In this document: positions 34,417 through 43,660 of the stretch, piece by piece
Layout: each line of letters starts with the position of its first letter
Numbering within the stretch: the first letter of the stretch is position 1
Assembly (NCBI GenBank): GCA_905206805.1
Contig: CAJLIR010000001.1
Location: forward strand, 62,001-126,000
From: an uncultured Caryophanales bacterium
GTDB lineage: Bacteria; Bacillota_I; Bacilli_A; RF39; UBA660
DNA length: 64,000 nucleotides
Reading direction: 5' to 3'
The notes under the pieces: model-generated
Databases searched by the model: none
Seen by the model: only the letters and a program-made list of their open reading frames with translations
Told to the model about the DNA's origin: nothing
Position numbers and translations under genes: made by a program

Positions 34417-36324
34417 TTATGCTAAATCAGTAGAAGAACCTGATGAAGCATTTGAAACTATCTTTACATCACCTAGTGAATTAGCTACAATTCCCGTTAT
34501 AAAATTGTAACCAGTTTTATTGTTTATTATTAGACCCCAATCAAAGCTTTTACCTGTTTTATTAACAATTTCCGTTAAACTAATATTAGATTTAAAGACG
34601 TTGTTTTTAAAAAATGCACTTTGTCCTATGCTTGTTACACTATTCGGTATTTCTACATTTATTAGTTGATTTTTATAAAATGCACTTTGTCCTATGCTTA
34701 TTACACTATTAGGTATTCCTACGCTTGTTAATTGATTATTATAAAATGCATTATTTCCTATGCTTGTTACACTATTTGGTATTTCTACACTGGTTAATTG
34801 ATTATTATAAAATGCATTATTCCCTATACTTGTTACACCATCCGGTATTTTTACACTTGCTAAATTATTATTTCTAAATATATAATTTCCTATACTCGTT
34901 ACACCATCCGGTATTTCTACGCTTGTTAATTGATTATTAGAAAATGCATTTTGCCCTATGCTTGTTACACTATTCGGTATTTCTATGCTGGTTAGTTGAT
35001 TTTTATAAAATGCATTTTGCCCTATGCTTGTTACATTAACCGGTATTTTTATATTTGTTAATTGATTACCATTAAATCCAGAAAGATATGTAACACTATT
35101 CGGTATTTCTATACTAGTTAGTTGATTATTTCCAAATGCACCGTCACCTATACTTGTTACATTAACTGGTATTTCCACGCTTGTTAATTGATTATCAGAA
35201 AACATATTATTTCCTATACTTGTTATATTAACCGATATTTTTATATCTGTTAATTTATTACTAGAAAATGCATAATCTCCTATACTTGTTACACTATCTG
35301 GTATTTTTATATTTGTCAATTTATTACTATAAAATGCATAATCTCCTATACTTGTTACACTATCTGGTATTTCTATATTTGTTAATTTATTATTTTGAAA
35401 TGCTGAGTCCGCTATACTTGTTACACTATTTGGTATATTATTTATACTCGATATTCCACTTGTTGCAAACGCAGATTTTCCTATACTCGTTACACTATCT
35501 GGAATTCTCACTTTATCTATCCTTGAAACTGCAAATGACATGCTACCAATTTCTTTTACACTACTTGGAATTATTAGGTTGTACCTTTTAGCCGCGGATT
35601 CCGTAAATTCTCGGTTTAAGAATGCATTTTCACCTATACTTGTTACATCTTTTCCATCTATAGTTGCAGGTAATGCCCATAATTCATTTCTATCATCTGC
35701 TGTAATCCCAGATTTAAAACCTGTTATTGTAATTGTTCCATTTTCATTATCTGAATAAGTATAAATTGATTCATCAATATAATCTTTACATACTTTGTTA
35801 TATTGTTCTACTGTTATTGTCCCTTTATCATAAATGTGTTCATCACAACTTAATACAAATGGGTCTTCTTCCTCTTCATTACTACCTTTACAGCTTACTT
35901 TTCCTTCTCCATTCGGATAATTACAAGTAAAACCATTTATTACTATATCTGTTGCTATTACTTTTCCATCACTCTTAACAACAACTTTTCCACTTTCTGG
36001 TTTTGTGCCTTTAAAATCTAATGATCCTAACCCTGTTAATTCATAACCCTCTAATTCTGTAGTTAATTTACATCCATCACTATCACAATTAAATTCTAAG
36101 TCAGTACTAGCTAATTCACCCTTATTTTTTAACATAAAATCTGTTACATATGTTTCTCCTGATTTTACTATTCCATATACAGAATCTTCTGCTGCTGATA
36201 ACCTTGATTTATTTAATATTTTAATTATTTGTGGAACTGCAATTAAAGCTATTATTGCTAGTATTACTATTACTGCAAGCAGTTCTATCAACGTAAAACC
36301 CTTTTTTAAATTTCTTTTTTTCAC
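34417..36324 (-). CDS. BspA-like leucine-rich repeat protein with a type IV pilin N-terminus
   Basis: The 635-residue protein opens with a prepilin signal (KKGFTLIELLAVIVILAIIALIAVPQI), so it should be processed by prepilin peptidase and extruded or anchored like a pilin. After a pilin-like and linker region (to about residue 220) come at least 14 tandem 23-residue BspA-type LRR_5 units (NQLTSVEIPNSVTSIGNNAFYN) over about 34640-35550. The C-terminal cap ends DVKIVSNASSG. Such repeats usually mediate surface binding. The start is a GTG at 36324 behind AGGAG. It has its own promoter. Confidence 0.85.
   Translation of the reverse strand: MKKRNLKKGFTLIELLAVIVILAIIALIAVPQIIKILNKSRLSAAEDSVYGIVKSGETYVTDFMLKNKGELASTDLEFNCDSDGCKLTTELEGYELTGLGSLDFKGTKPESGKVVVKSDGKVIATDIVINGFTCNYPNGEGKVSCKGSNEEEEDPFVLSCDEHIYDKGTITVEQYNKVCKDYIDESIYTYSDNENGTITITGFKSGITADDRNELWALPATIDGKDVTSIGENAFLNREFTESAAKRYNLIIPSSVKEIGSMSFAVSRIDKVRIPDSVTSIGKSAFATSGISSINNIPNSVTSIADSAFQNNKLTNIEIPDSVTSIGDYAFYSNKLTNIKIPDSVTSIGDYAFSSNKLTDIKISVNITSIGNNMFSDNQLTSVEIPVNVTSIGDGAFGNNQLTSIEIPNSVTYLSGFNGNQLTNIKIPVNVTSIGQNAFYKNQLTSIEIPNSVTSIGQNAFSNNQLTSVEIPDGVTSIGNYIFRNNNLASVKIPDGVTSIGNNAFYNNQLTSVEIPNSVTSIGNNAFYNNQLTSVGIPNSVISIGQSAFYKNQLINVEIPNSVTSIGQSAFFKNNVFKSNISLTEIVNKTGKSFDWGLIINNKTGYNFITGIVANSLGDVKIVSNASSGSSTDLA
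34640..35550 (-). repeat. Tandem 69-bp repeats encoding LRR units
   Basis: About fourteen 69-bp units encode near-identical 23-residue repeats. Several neighbours differ by only a few bases, so unit gain or loss by slippage or recombination is likely. Confidence 0.8.
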
Positions 36325-36357
36325 TTTTGTACGCTCCTATCTTCCATTCAAGTGTAG

Positions 36358-36392
36358 CATTATTTGTTTAAAAAATCAATTATATTTTCACC
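36358..36392 (-). promoter_or_regulatory. Promoter of the BspA-like gene
   Basis: On the minus strand TTGATT, a 17-base spacer ending in TGC and TACACT precede the AGGAG site of the GTG start. No hairpin is seen in this leader. Confidence 0.6.
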
Positions 36393-36480
36393 CGATTTTC
36401 TCACATGTATAATTTGTACAAAATATATTACTTGTTATCAAATTCCTTATTATATATGGATAAAAATGTTATCAAATATA

Positions 36481-37311
36481 CTATTTTTTGTCATAATTAT
36501 CAAGGAAACTTTTATATATTCCATTTTGTTTAAATCCTAAAATACAATTTAAATTAACATTATCTAAACTTTTAAAAATATTATAATCTATATTTTTATT
36601 TATTTTTCTTAAATTCTTTATAAGTTCTTTTATTTCTTTTCTTTTACTTGTTCCATCATTAATTAAAGAACAACCTTCTGTAAATCTACAGGCGCAATTG
36701 ATAAATGTTAATTCATTAGTATTTCTCCAAGATATAATATCATTTTCTTTAACTAAATAAAGTGGTCTTATTAACTCTAATCCTTCAAAATTATCGCTCT
36801 TTAATTTAGGAAGCATTGTTTTAACTTCAGATGCATAAAACATAGATAAAAGGGTTGTTTCTATTACATCATCAAAGTGATGTCCTAAAGCAATTTTATT
36901 ACAACCTAATTCATGAGCTTTATTATATAAATATCCTCTTCTCATTTTAGCACATAAATAACAAGGGCTTTTTGAATCAACTTTAGAAACAACATCAAAA
37001 ATATTGCTTTCAAATATTTCTATAGGAACATTCAAAATTTTCGCATTATCAATAATAAAATCTCTATTATATTCATTATAACCAGGATCCATAACTACAT
37101 AGTGTGCCTCAAAATTAATTTTTCCGTGACGAGAGTATTCTTGAATACATTTTGCCATTAAAAATGAATCTTTACCACCACTTATACAAACCATTATTTT
37201 GTCATTTTCTTATATTAAATTATAACTTTAAACTGATTTTATAAACCTACTCCAGATTTCCTTACGATATTTTTTTATGATAGATCTTTCTATTTCTTTA
37301 TATTTTTTCAT
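36481..37311 (-). pseudogene. ttcA: TtcA-type tRNA 2-thiocytidine synthetase with two in-frame stops
   Basis: The intact ORF (36481-37194) encodes the PP-loop SGGKDSFLMAK, the first Fe-S ligands PCYLCAKMRRG and a third Cys region FINCACRFTEGC of TtcA-like tRNA thiolases. The same frame continues upstream to an ATG at 37311 with typical family text (KEIERSIIKKYRKEIWSRFIKSV), but TAA codons interrupt it at 37228-37230 and 37210-37212, both where Lys (AAA) is expected. The internal ATG at 37194 has no ribosome binding site, so the gene is probably dead. The ATG at 37311 overlaps the nifS remnant. Confidence 0.8.
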
Positions 37312-38010
37312 TATTATTAAATTCCTTATAAATTTTATCAAAAACTTCTATAAATGTATTTACTTCATCTTCAGTTGTTAAATGAGATAAACTAACTCTA
37401 AGAGAAGATGCTGCTAAACTTTTATCTTTTGTTAGTGCATATACAAGTTTTGATGGAGTTTTTATAGGACAACAAGAAATCTTGGTTGATACATATAAAT
37501 ATCATTGTTTTCTAAAGTTTTTTGAATATCTAATGATTTAATATTTTTTATACTAAAATTAATAATATGTGGTATGGAATTTTCTGTATTATTTATAAAT
37601 ACATTTTCATATTTACTTAAACTATTTTTTATTTTATCACTTAATTTTTTTATATATTCATATCTTTCAGTAATATTTTTTAAAGCGATATCTAAAGCTT
37701 TATCACAAGATGTAATCAAGGATAAACAAGGTGTTCCACTTCTAAATACAGTTGTACTTCTTCCTCCACTAATTTGTGGAATTAAGTTTATAGATTTTTT
37801 CTTAATTAAAATACCAAATCCATTTAATCCATAAAATTTATGTGGTGCAACTGTAACTAAATCAACATCTGTAAAATCAACTTTTACTTTGCCAATTGAT
37901 TGAGAGGCATTAGTATGAAAATGACAATTTGGTTTTGTTTTTAAAAATTTAGCTATTTGTTCTATAGGCTGTTTTAAACCAATTTCACTATCTACTGAAC
38001 AATTCCGATT
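37298..38010 (-). pseudogene. Cysteine desulfurase (NifS/IscS) remnant
   Basis: From about 38010 the frame reads NifS text: the PLP-Lys loop APHKFYGLNGFG and a GGRSTTVFRSGT segment. The first 140 residues or so of the enzyme are missing, replaced by a DUF2318 protein. Near 37484-37491 two extra bases shift the frame; restoring it gives STKISCCPI (the active-site Cys loop), then SLAASSLRVSLSHLTTEDEVN, ending at 37298. So it is both truncated and frameshifted. Next to ttcA it would have supplied sulfur for tRNA thiolation. Confidence 0.75.
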
Positions 38011-38451
38011 TACAAATTTATTTTTAAAACTCTCTACGTAAGTTTTATCAATTATTATTTTGTTTTCTGTTTCTGTTTTTTCTATAACTGGAGTTGGATT
38101 ACAACCACCACTTATAATACCTAAGTCGTCAATATGAAATTTTGCCCCGCAATTTTGACATTCAAAATAATCCCCTTTTTGAACGAAGTAAGCATTTGGT
38201 GATGGATTACATACCTGACAGGTATTAAAAGCAATTCGGACAACTCCATCACTTCCTCTCACAAGTATAAATTGAATAGTAAAATCATCCACAACATAAT
38301 TTGCGTATGTTGCTACATTTGTTATATCTTTTGTATCTATAATAATTTTTCCATTACTAGCTTCTAAATTTATATAACTATTTTCTATGTTTTTTGAACA
38401 CGGTACACAAAAAAATAAACAGATAAAAATAATAAATAATACTTTTTTCAT
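37462..38451 (-). CDS. DUF2318 exported protein, fused by readthrough to a NifS fragment
   Basis: The first 150 residues form a complete DUF2318 protein: signal peptide, then DGVVRIAFNTCQVCNPS...YFECQNCGAKFHIDDLG and GGCNPTPV, with paired Cys motifs suited to metal or Fe-S binding outside the cell. After about residue 150 (near 38010) it continues in frame into NifS sequence, so the DUF2318 stop has been lost at a junction. The ATG at 38451 has AGGAG upstream at a rather long spacing. It is the last gene of the copper operon and follows copZ by 1 base. Confidence 0.7.
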   Translation of the reverse strand: MKKVLFIIFICLFFCVPCSKNIENSYINLEASNGKIIIDTKDITNVATYANYVVDDFTIQFILVRGSDGVVRIAFNTCQVCNPSPNAYFVQKGDYFECQNCGAKFHIDDLGIISGGCNPTPVIEKTETENKIIIDKTYVESFKNKFVNRNCSVDSEIGLKQPIEQIAKFLKTKPNCHFHTNASQSIGKVKVDFTDVDLVTVAPHKFYGLNGFGILIKKKSINLIPQISGGRSTTVFRSGTPCLSLITSCDKALDIALKNITERYEYIKKLSDKIKNSLSKYENVFINNTENSIPHIINFSIKNIKSLDIQKTLENNDIYMYQPRFLVVL

Positions 38452-38452
38452 A

Positions 38453-38680
38453 CTAATCAATAACTCCTAAAAATTTATAATCAAGATTTTCTATTATATT
38501 TTTAATTTCACTATCAGAAATATTGTTTAAGCTTTTAATAGTTACTTCTTGTTTTTTTAAATTAACACTAACACTTTTTACATTCTGAATTTTTAATAAT
38601 GCTTCCTTTACTTTATTAGCGCAGTGCCCACAAGACATTCCTTCTACTTTTATAATTTTTCTTACACTTTTACTAAACAT
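38453..38680 (-). CDS. copZ: Copper chaperone CopZ (HMA domain)
   Basis: A 75-residue HMA protein with the metal motif GMSCGHCANKV (Cys-x-x-Cys, about residue 16) on an otherwise normal beta-alpha-beta fold. CopZ passes Cu(I) to the CopA ATPase, whose gene is directly upstream, 1 base away. AAGGAG precedes the ATG. Confidence 0.92.
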   Translation of the reverse strand: MFSKSVRKIIKVEGMSCGHCANKVKEALLKIQNVKSVSVNLKKQEVTIKSLNNISDSEIKNIIENLDYKFLGVID

Positions 38681-38681
38681 T

Positions 38682-40892
38682 TTAATCTCTCCTTAATTTT
38701 ACCTTTTTTAATCTTAATGCATTAAAAATAACAGTTAAACTACTTAATGTCATTGCAAATCCTGCAACCATTGGATTCATATTAATATTAAATTTACTAA
38801 ATAAACCAACAGCAATTGGAATCATACAAATATTATAGAAAAATGCCCAGAATAAATTTAACTTAATATTTTTAATTGTTTTATCACTTATTTTTATTAA
38901 ATTAAGCAAATTATATAAATTATCATTCATTAAAATTACATCTGCTGAATTAGATGCGATATCTGTTCCACTAGAAACCGAAACACCGATATTAGCAGTT
39001 ACTAGGGATGGTGCATCATTTATGCCATCGCCTACCATCATAACTTTTTTTGAATTATTCATAAGTTCTTTTATTTTATCGACTTTATCTTTAGGTAAAA
39101 CATTCGCTATAACTTTATTTATACCTAATTCACGGGCAATTACATTAGCAGTTACTGAGTTATCACCTGTTAGCATAATGACATCTTTATTTAATTTTTT
39201 TAATTCACTAATAACACTAGAAGCATTGTCTCTTACAATGTCTTTAACACCTATTAAAGCAATAACTTGATTATTTTTAATCATATAAACAATACTGCTA
39301 CCATTTTTTGATAAAGTTTCTTCATCTTTTAAATAAATATTATCTACATTCAAATTTTTTAATATTTTATTATTTCCTATATAATATTCATTTTTATCTA
39401 TAGTTGCCTGTAAACCTATTCCAGGTAAATTTTTAAAATCATTTATTGCAATTAATTTTAATTTATTTATTTTAGCGTAACTTGAAAAAGCATTCGCAAT
39501 TGGATGAGATGATTTAGATTCAATACTTGCTAATACTGTAAGTAATTCTTCTTCAGTATAATCACTATAATTAAAAATTTTTGATATCTTTAAATTTCCA
39601 TAAGTTAATGTTCCTGTTTTATCAAATACAATAGTATCAACTTTATGAGCATTTTCTAATGTTTCACTTGTTTTAACAAGAATACCATTTTTAGCGCAAA
39701 TACCTTCACTTACAACAATACTAAGCGGTGTTGCAAGTCCCAAAGAACAAGGGCACGCAACTACTAAAACCGTAACAAAATGAGTAAGTGCTATATTTAT
39801 ATCAAATCCTAATAAAATATAAACAATAAGAGTTAAAAAAGCAATTACCATAATACAAGGAACAAAAATTCCACTTACTTTATCAGCAATTTTGGCAACT
39901 GGTGCTTTTGTATTAGTAGCTAGAACAACAAGTTTTACAATATATGAAATAGTTGAATCTCTACCTATTCTCTCAGCTTTATATTCAATATATCCATCTA
40001 AATTTAAACTTCCCGCCACAACACTTTTTAAAACAGTCTTTTTTATAGGAGTTGATTCTCCCGTAATAAATGATTCATCAATATGAGAAAAACCACTTGT
40101 AATAATACCATCAACCGCAATTTTCATTCCCGGTTTACAAATTAAAATATCACCCTTTTTTATTTCATCAATAGTTACTTCCTTATAACCATTTTCTAAT
40201 TTTAAAATTGCTTTTTTAGGTGTTATTTGAACTAAATCACTAATAGCTTCTTTTGTTTTCTCCTTACTTCTTGAATCAATAAATCTACCTAATTTAATAA
40301 AATATATTACGATACAAGCTGATTCAAAATATAAATTTTCTACATATTCGACTCTACAGTATAAAATCATTATTGTTCCAAATAAACTATAGATAAAACT
40401 AGATATAACACCAATAGATACTAGTGTATCCATATTAGGCATTTTATGAATTAAATTTTTATAACCATTTTTTAATATATCAAATCCATAAATCAAATAC
40501 GGAATAGATAATATAAATAAACATATAGAATAGTTAATCGGATATTTCTCCATATTTAGAAAAGATATTGTAGGTAAGTATAGCATATGAGACATCGATA
40601 TATATAAAATAAAAACTGATAAAATTCCAAATACTACTAACAATTTTATATTGTTTTTCTTTTTGTTTTGTTTTACCTCATCATACATTCCTAAATTTTC
40701 ATACCCAGCATCACTAATAAATTTGCTTAAATCATCTAGTGTTAAATTATCTTCATATTCAATTAAGGCTTGTCCTAAAACTAAGTTAACACTAGCACTT
40801 ATTATTCCACTTTGTTTATTCAAATATTTTTCTAAACCGTTTGAACAAGCGCTACAACTCATACCACCTATATTTAAAATTACCTTTTGCAT
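38682..40892 (-). CDS. copA: Copper-exporting P1B-type ATPase CopA
   Basis: The 736-residue ATPase exports Cu(I). It has one N-terminal HMA domain (GMSCSACSN), eight membrane helices including the CPCSLGLATP transport motif, the TGES actuator loop, the DKTGTLT phosphorylation site and GDGINDAPSL. All catalytic motifs are intact. AAAGGAG precedes the ATG. It sits in the csoR-exporter-copA-copZ-DUF2318 operon. Confidence 0.95.
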   Translation of the reverse strand: MQKVILNIGGMSCSACSNGLEKYLNKQSGIISASVNLVLGQALIEYEDNLTLDDLSKFISDAGYENLGMYDEVKQNKKKNNIKLLVVFGILSVFILYISMSHMLYLPTISFLNMEKYPINYSICLFILSIPYLIYGFDILKNGYKNLIHKMPNMDTLVSIGVISSFIYSLFGTIMILYCRVEYVENLYFESACIVIYFIKLGRFIDSRSKEKTKEAISDLVQITPKKAILKLENGYKEVTIDEIKKGDILICKPGMKIAVDGIITSGFSHIDESFITGESTPIKKTVLKSVVAGSLNLDGYIEYKAERIGRDSTISYIVKLVVLATNTKAPVAKIADKVSGIFVPCIMVIAFLTLIVYILLGFDINIALTHFVTVLVVACPCSLGLATPLSIVVSEGICAKNGILVKTSETLENAHKVDTIVFDKTGTLTYGNLKISKIFNYSDYTEEELLTVLASIESKSSHPIANAFSSYAKINKLKLIAINDFKNLPGIGLQATIDKNEYYIGNNKILKNLNVDNIYLKDEETLSKNGSSIVYMIKNNQVIALIGVKDIVRDNASSVISELKKLNKDVIMLTGDNSVTANVIARELGINKVIANVLPKDKVDKIKELMNNSKKVMMVGDGINDAPSLVTANIGVSVSSGTDIASNSADVILMNDNLYNLLNLIKISDKTIKNIKLNLFWAFFYNICMIPIAVGLFSKFNINMNPMVAGFAMTLSSLTVIFNALRLKKVKLRRD

Positions 40893-40911
40893 AATTATTC
40901 TCCTTTATACA

Positions 40912-42192
40912 TTAATTATCTACTACTTTAATTGTATTTTTTATCATATTCATCCAACAAGTATAGGTAATATTACCTTTTTTTGTTGGTGTAAATTCTA
41001 TTATGTTTTCTCCTACCTCTAACTCTTGTTTTATTCCATATTCATTAATTATAATTTCATTATTGCACCCTGTTAAATATTTTTCACTAACATTAATAAT
41101 CATTTTTACAGGAATATCTTTTTTTACAATAATATTTTCATAATTATCATAACTTAAATCAATTTCAATAACTTGATAACCATTCTTTATTATTGCAACT
41201 ATAAAGTTATCATAATTATTAAATATTTTTAAAACATCAATATTTAATGAAAGTAAACCACGATTTAACATCATAAGTGAAAGTATCAATATTAAAATAG
41301 ACGCAACTTTATTTATTATAATTTTTTTCTTTGCTTTTACTAAATTAATAAAAATACCTGTAAATAGCATTAATGGTATAGTTCCGAGTCCAAATAGAAA
41401 CATTGATAAAGTCCCTTTAATAAATGAACCAGTTGAAAGGGCATAAACTTGCATTGCCTGTAATGGTCCGCAAGGCATTAACCCATTAAAAATACCTATT
41501 AAAAATGAGTTTTTAGGATTAAATTTATATTTAAAAATTTTTAATTGTTTTAATTTTAATATTCCAAGCATATTTAAAAAATTTAAAAACATTACTATTG
41601 ACGCTATTACGATTAAGGTTCCAGATATATAATTATTAACTTTAAAAACACTACCAATGAAACCTACTATTCCACCTATAAATGTATAAGATATTAATCT
41701 TCCTAAATTATAAAAAATCGGTCTTTTTAAATTGATTTTAGAATTATTATTAATTGTTGCTAATAAATTAATTGCGCCACACATTGATATACAATGAATA
41801 CTTGTAAGTAATCCTGTTATAAATAACATTCCATAAGTTATATTACTATCTATATTTGGTATTACATTAAATACGTTAAAACCAAATATTTTATATGTAA
41901 AAAAAATAAATAATATAATAATTAAAAATATTAGTAAAAATTCTTTTAATTTAATGTTGTATTTTAATGATTTTAAGTCATTACTTATATATTCATCTTT
42001 TGTTATATAACCACAATCAATAATACTTTTCTTAATTTCTTCTTTATCTAAATTACCAGTATATGTAATACATGCAATAAAACTATCAAATTCAACATTT
42101 TTTATATTGCTAATTTTTAATAAAGATCCTCTAATAGTATCCTCACAATGTGTACAATGCATACCGTCTATTTTTACATAAATATTTTTCAT
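40912..42192 (-). CDS. HMA / sulfite-exporter-like (TauE/SafE, DsbD-like) / cupredoxin-like fusion
   Basis: A 426-residue three-part protein: an N-terminal HMA domain (DGMHCTHCEDTI, residues 1-65); a six-helix UreH/DsbD-like membrane part (TGLLTSIHCISMCGAINLLA...FNGLMPCGPLQAMQVYALSTGS); and a C-terminal extracellular cupredoxin-like domain (GENIIEFTPTKKGNITYTCWMNMI) with Cys and Met ligands. This layout is known in Firmicute copper operons and should move or bind Cu(I) outside. Its ATG overlaps the csoR stop (ATGA). Confidence 0.85.
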   Translation of the reverse strand: MKNIYVKIDGMHCTHCEDTIRGSLLKISNIKNVEFDSFIACITYTGNLDKEEIKKSIIDCGYITKDEYISNDLKSLKYNIKLKEFLLIFLIIILFIFFTYKIFGFNVFNVIPNIDSNITYGMLFITGLLTSIHCISMCGAINLLATINNNSKINLKRPIFYNLGRLISYTFIGGIVGFIGSVFKVNNYISGTLIVIASIVMFLNFLNMLGILKLKQLKIFKYKFNPKNSFLIGIFNGLMPCGPLQAMQVYALSTGSFIKGTLSMFLFGLGTIPLMLFTGIFINLVKAKKKIIINKVASILILILSLMMLNRGLLSLNIDVLKIFNNYDNFIVAIIKNGYQVIEIDLSYDNYENIIVKKDIPVKMIINVSEKYLTGCNNEIIINEYGIKQELEVGENIIEFTPTKKGNITYTCWMNMIKNTIKVVDN

Positions 42193-42490
42193 TTTAATTT
42201 TCCAAATAAATCAAATACATCGTCAATAACTTCTAAATTACCTCTTTCAATATCTTCGATCATACAAGATTTCATATGACCTTTTAAAATTTCATTACCT
42301 AAACTTTTTAAGGCATTGGTTGCTGACGCGATTTGAAGTAATACATCATCACAGTATCTATCAGTATCAATCATTTGCTCAATACCGTTTATTTGACCAG
42401 CTATAATTTTAAGTCTTCTTTTTAAGTTTTTTCTTCTCAACTTCAGTCCTATGCTTTGTTCTAAGACAATTTTCACATTTTGTTTTCATT
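42189..42490 (-). pseudogene. csoR: CsoR-type copper-sensing repressor, frameshifted
   Basis: CsoR represses copper-efflux genes until Cu(I) binds. The core is intact in one frame: RLKIIAGQINGIEQMI, RYCDDVLLQIAS, GHMKSC, giving the Cys-His-Cys copper ligands. The best start (ATG 42490 with AGGTGAT upstream) lies in a different frame and encodes MKTKCENCLRTKHRTEVEKKK, the Cys-x-x-Cys tail typical of relatives. One extra A near 42411-42417 (AAAAAGAAGACTT) separates the two. The in-frame GTG at 42476 lacks a good ribosome binding site. As written the repressor is probably not made at normal level. Confidence 0.75.
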
Positions 42491-42506
42491 CTTATCACCT
42501 ACACAC

Positions 42507-42537
42507 ATTATAGGGTATAGGGGGGTATCCCTGTCAA
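42507..42537 (-). promoter_or_regulatory. Promoter and CsoR operator of the copper operon
   Basis: TTGACA (42532-42537), a 19-base spacer and TATAAT (42507-42512). The spacer carries the GC-rich pseudo-palindrome GGGATACCCCCCTATACCC, which resembles CsoR boxes. A bound repressor would cover the whole promoter. Confidence 0.75.
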
Positions 42538-42580
42538 TAAATTTCAAAAAAAATCAGTATAAAACTGATTTGTTATTTTT

Positions 42581-43648
42581 TTAAAATCCTCTTTTTCTTA
42601 AAAATGGTGGTAAATCACTATCATCGTCATCATCATCACTTGAAGATATACTTGAATTAATCGATTCTCTCGTTGCAGTTGCAGCAACTTTTGATTTTTC
42701 AGCATCTTCAAATCCTGTTGCAATAACAGTAACAATTATTTCATCATTTAAGTTTTCATTAATTACAGCACCAAATATAGTATTTATATCTGTATTAGCC
42801 GATTGTCTTATAACTTCGGCAGCTTCTTCTACTTCAAATAAAGTTAAGTTTTCGCCACCTGTTACATTTATAATAGCGTCTGTTGCACCACTAATACTAG
42901 TTTCCAAAAGTGGACTTGAAACAGCCTGTTTTGCAGCTTCTGTTGCACGATTTTCACCAGCACCAATACCAATACCAATAAGTGCATTTCCACGTTTTTC
43001 CATAACTGATTTAACATCAGCAAAATCTAGATTGATCAATCCTGCAACTGCTATTAAGTCAGAAATAGATTGTACACCACGCATTAATACATTGTCAACT
43101 TCCTTAAATGAAGCAAGTAATGGTGTTGTTTTATCAATTATTTCTCTTAAACGATCATTTGGTATAACAATTAATGTATCAACATGTTTCTTTAATTCAT
43201 CTAATCCAACAATTGCTTGATCCATACGTTTTTTTCCTTCAAAAGAAAATGGTTTAGTAACGATACCAACTGTTAATGCGCCTAGTTCTTGAGCAATACT
43301 AGCTACTACTGGGGCAGCACCAGTTCCTGTTCCGCCTCCCATACCGCATGTAACAAATACCATATCAGCCCCTGCAAGTGCAGATTCTATTTCTGATCTT
43401 GATTCTAAAGCAGCTTCTCTACCAATATCAGGTTTTGATCCTGCACCTCTACCACCAGTAAGTTCAGCGCCAATCTGAATTTTAAGTGGTGCTTTTGAAG
43501 CATTTAAAACTTGTAAATCTGTATTGGCAACTATAAAGTCAACACCTTTTATTCCAGATTCGATCATTCGATTAACGGCATTTCCACCTCCGCCACCGAC
43601 ACCAATAACTTTAATTTTGGCAATTTGATCTATTTCTAACCCAAACAT
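42581..43648 (-). CDS. ftsZ: Cell division protein FtsZ
   Basis: This 355-residue tubulin-like GTPase builds the Z ring. It starts with the nucleotide-binding region (VIGVGGGGGNAVNRM) and has the signature GGGTGTGAAPV and the T7 loop NLDFADVKSVM. After an acidic Asp/Ser linker the conserved tail LPPFLRKRG for FtsA and other partners is intact. GGGAGG precedes the ATG. It follows ftsA by 12 bases. Accessory genes, not spoIIGA, follow it. Confidence 0.97.
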   Translation of the reverse strand: MFGLEIDQIAKIKVIGVGGGGGNAVNRMIESGIKGVDFIVANTDLQVLNASKAPLKIQIGAELTGGRGAGSKPDIGREAALESRSEIESALAGADMVFVTCGMGGGTGTGAAPVVASIAQELGALTVGIVTKPFSFEGKKRMDQAIVGLDELKKHVDTLIVIPNDRLREIIDKTTPLLASFKEVDNVLMRGVQSISDLIAVAGLINLDFADVKSVMEKRGNALIGIGIGAGENRATEAAKQAVSSPLLETSISGATDAIINVTGGENLTLFEVEEAAEVIRQSANTDINTIFGAVINENLNDEIIVTVIATGFEDAEKSKVAATATRESINSSISSSDDDDDDSDLPPFLRKRGF

Positions 43649-43660
43649 AAATTTCCTCCC

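Noticed and set aside
34640..35550. Regular 69-bp repeats that look array-like
   Set aside because: They are in-frame codons of LRR units with no unique spacers between palindromic repeats, so they are not a CRISPR array.
35268..35930. Plus-strand open frames opposite the BspA-like gene
   Set aside because: They are shadows of the repeats, with Leu/Tyr-rich low-complexity translations and no ribosome binding sites.
37195..37311. TAA read as Lys in ttcA
   Set aside because: TAA ends many normal genes here (for example spoIIGA and prp). Nonsense mutation is the simpler reading.
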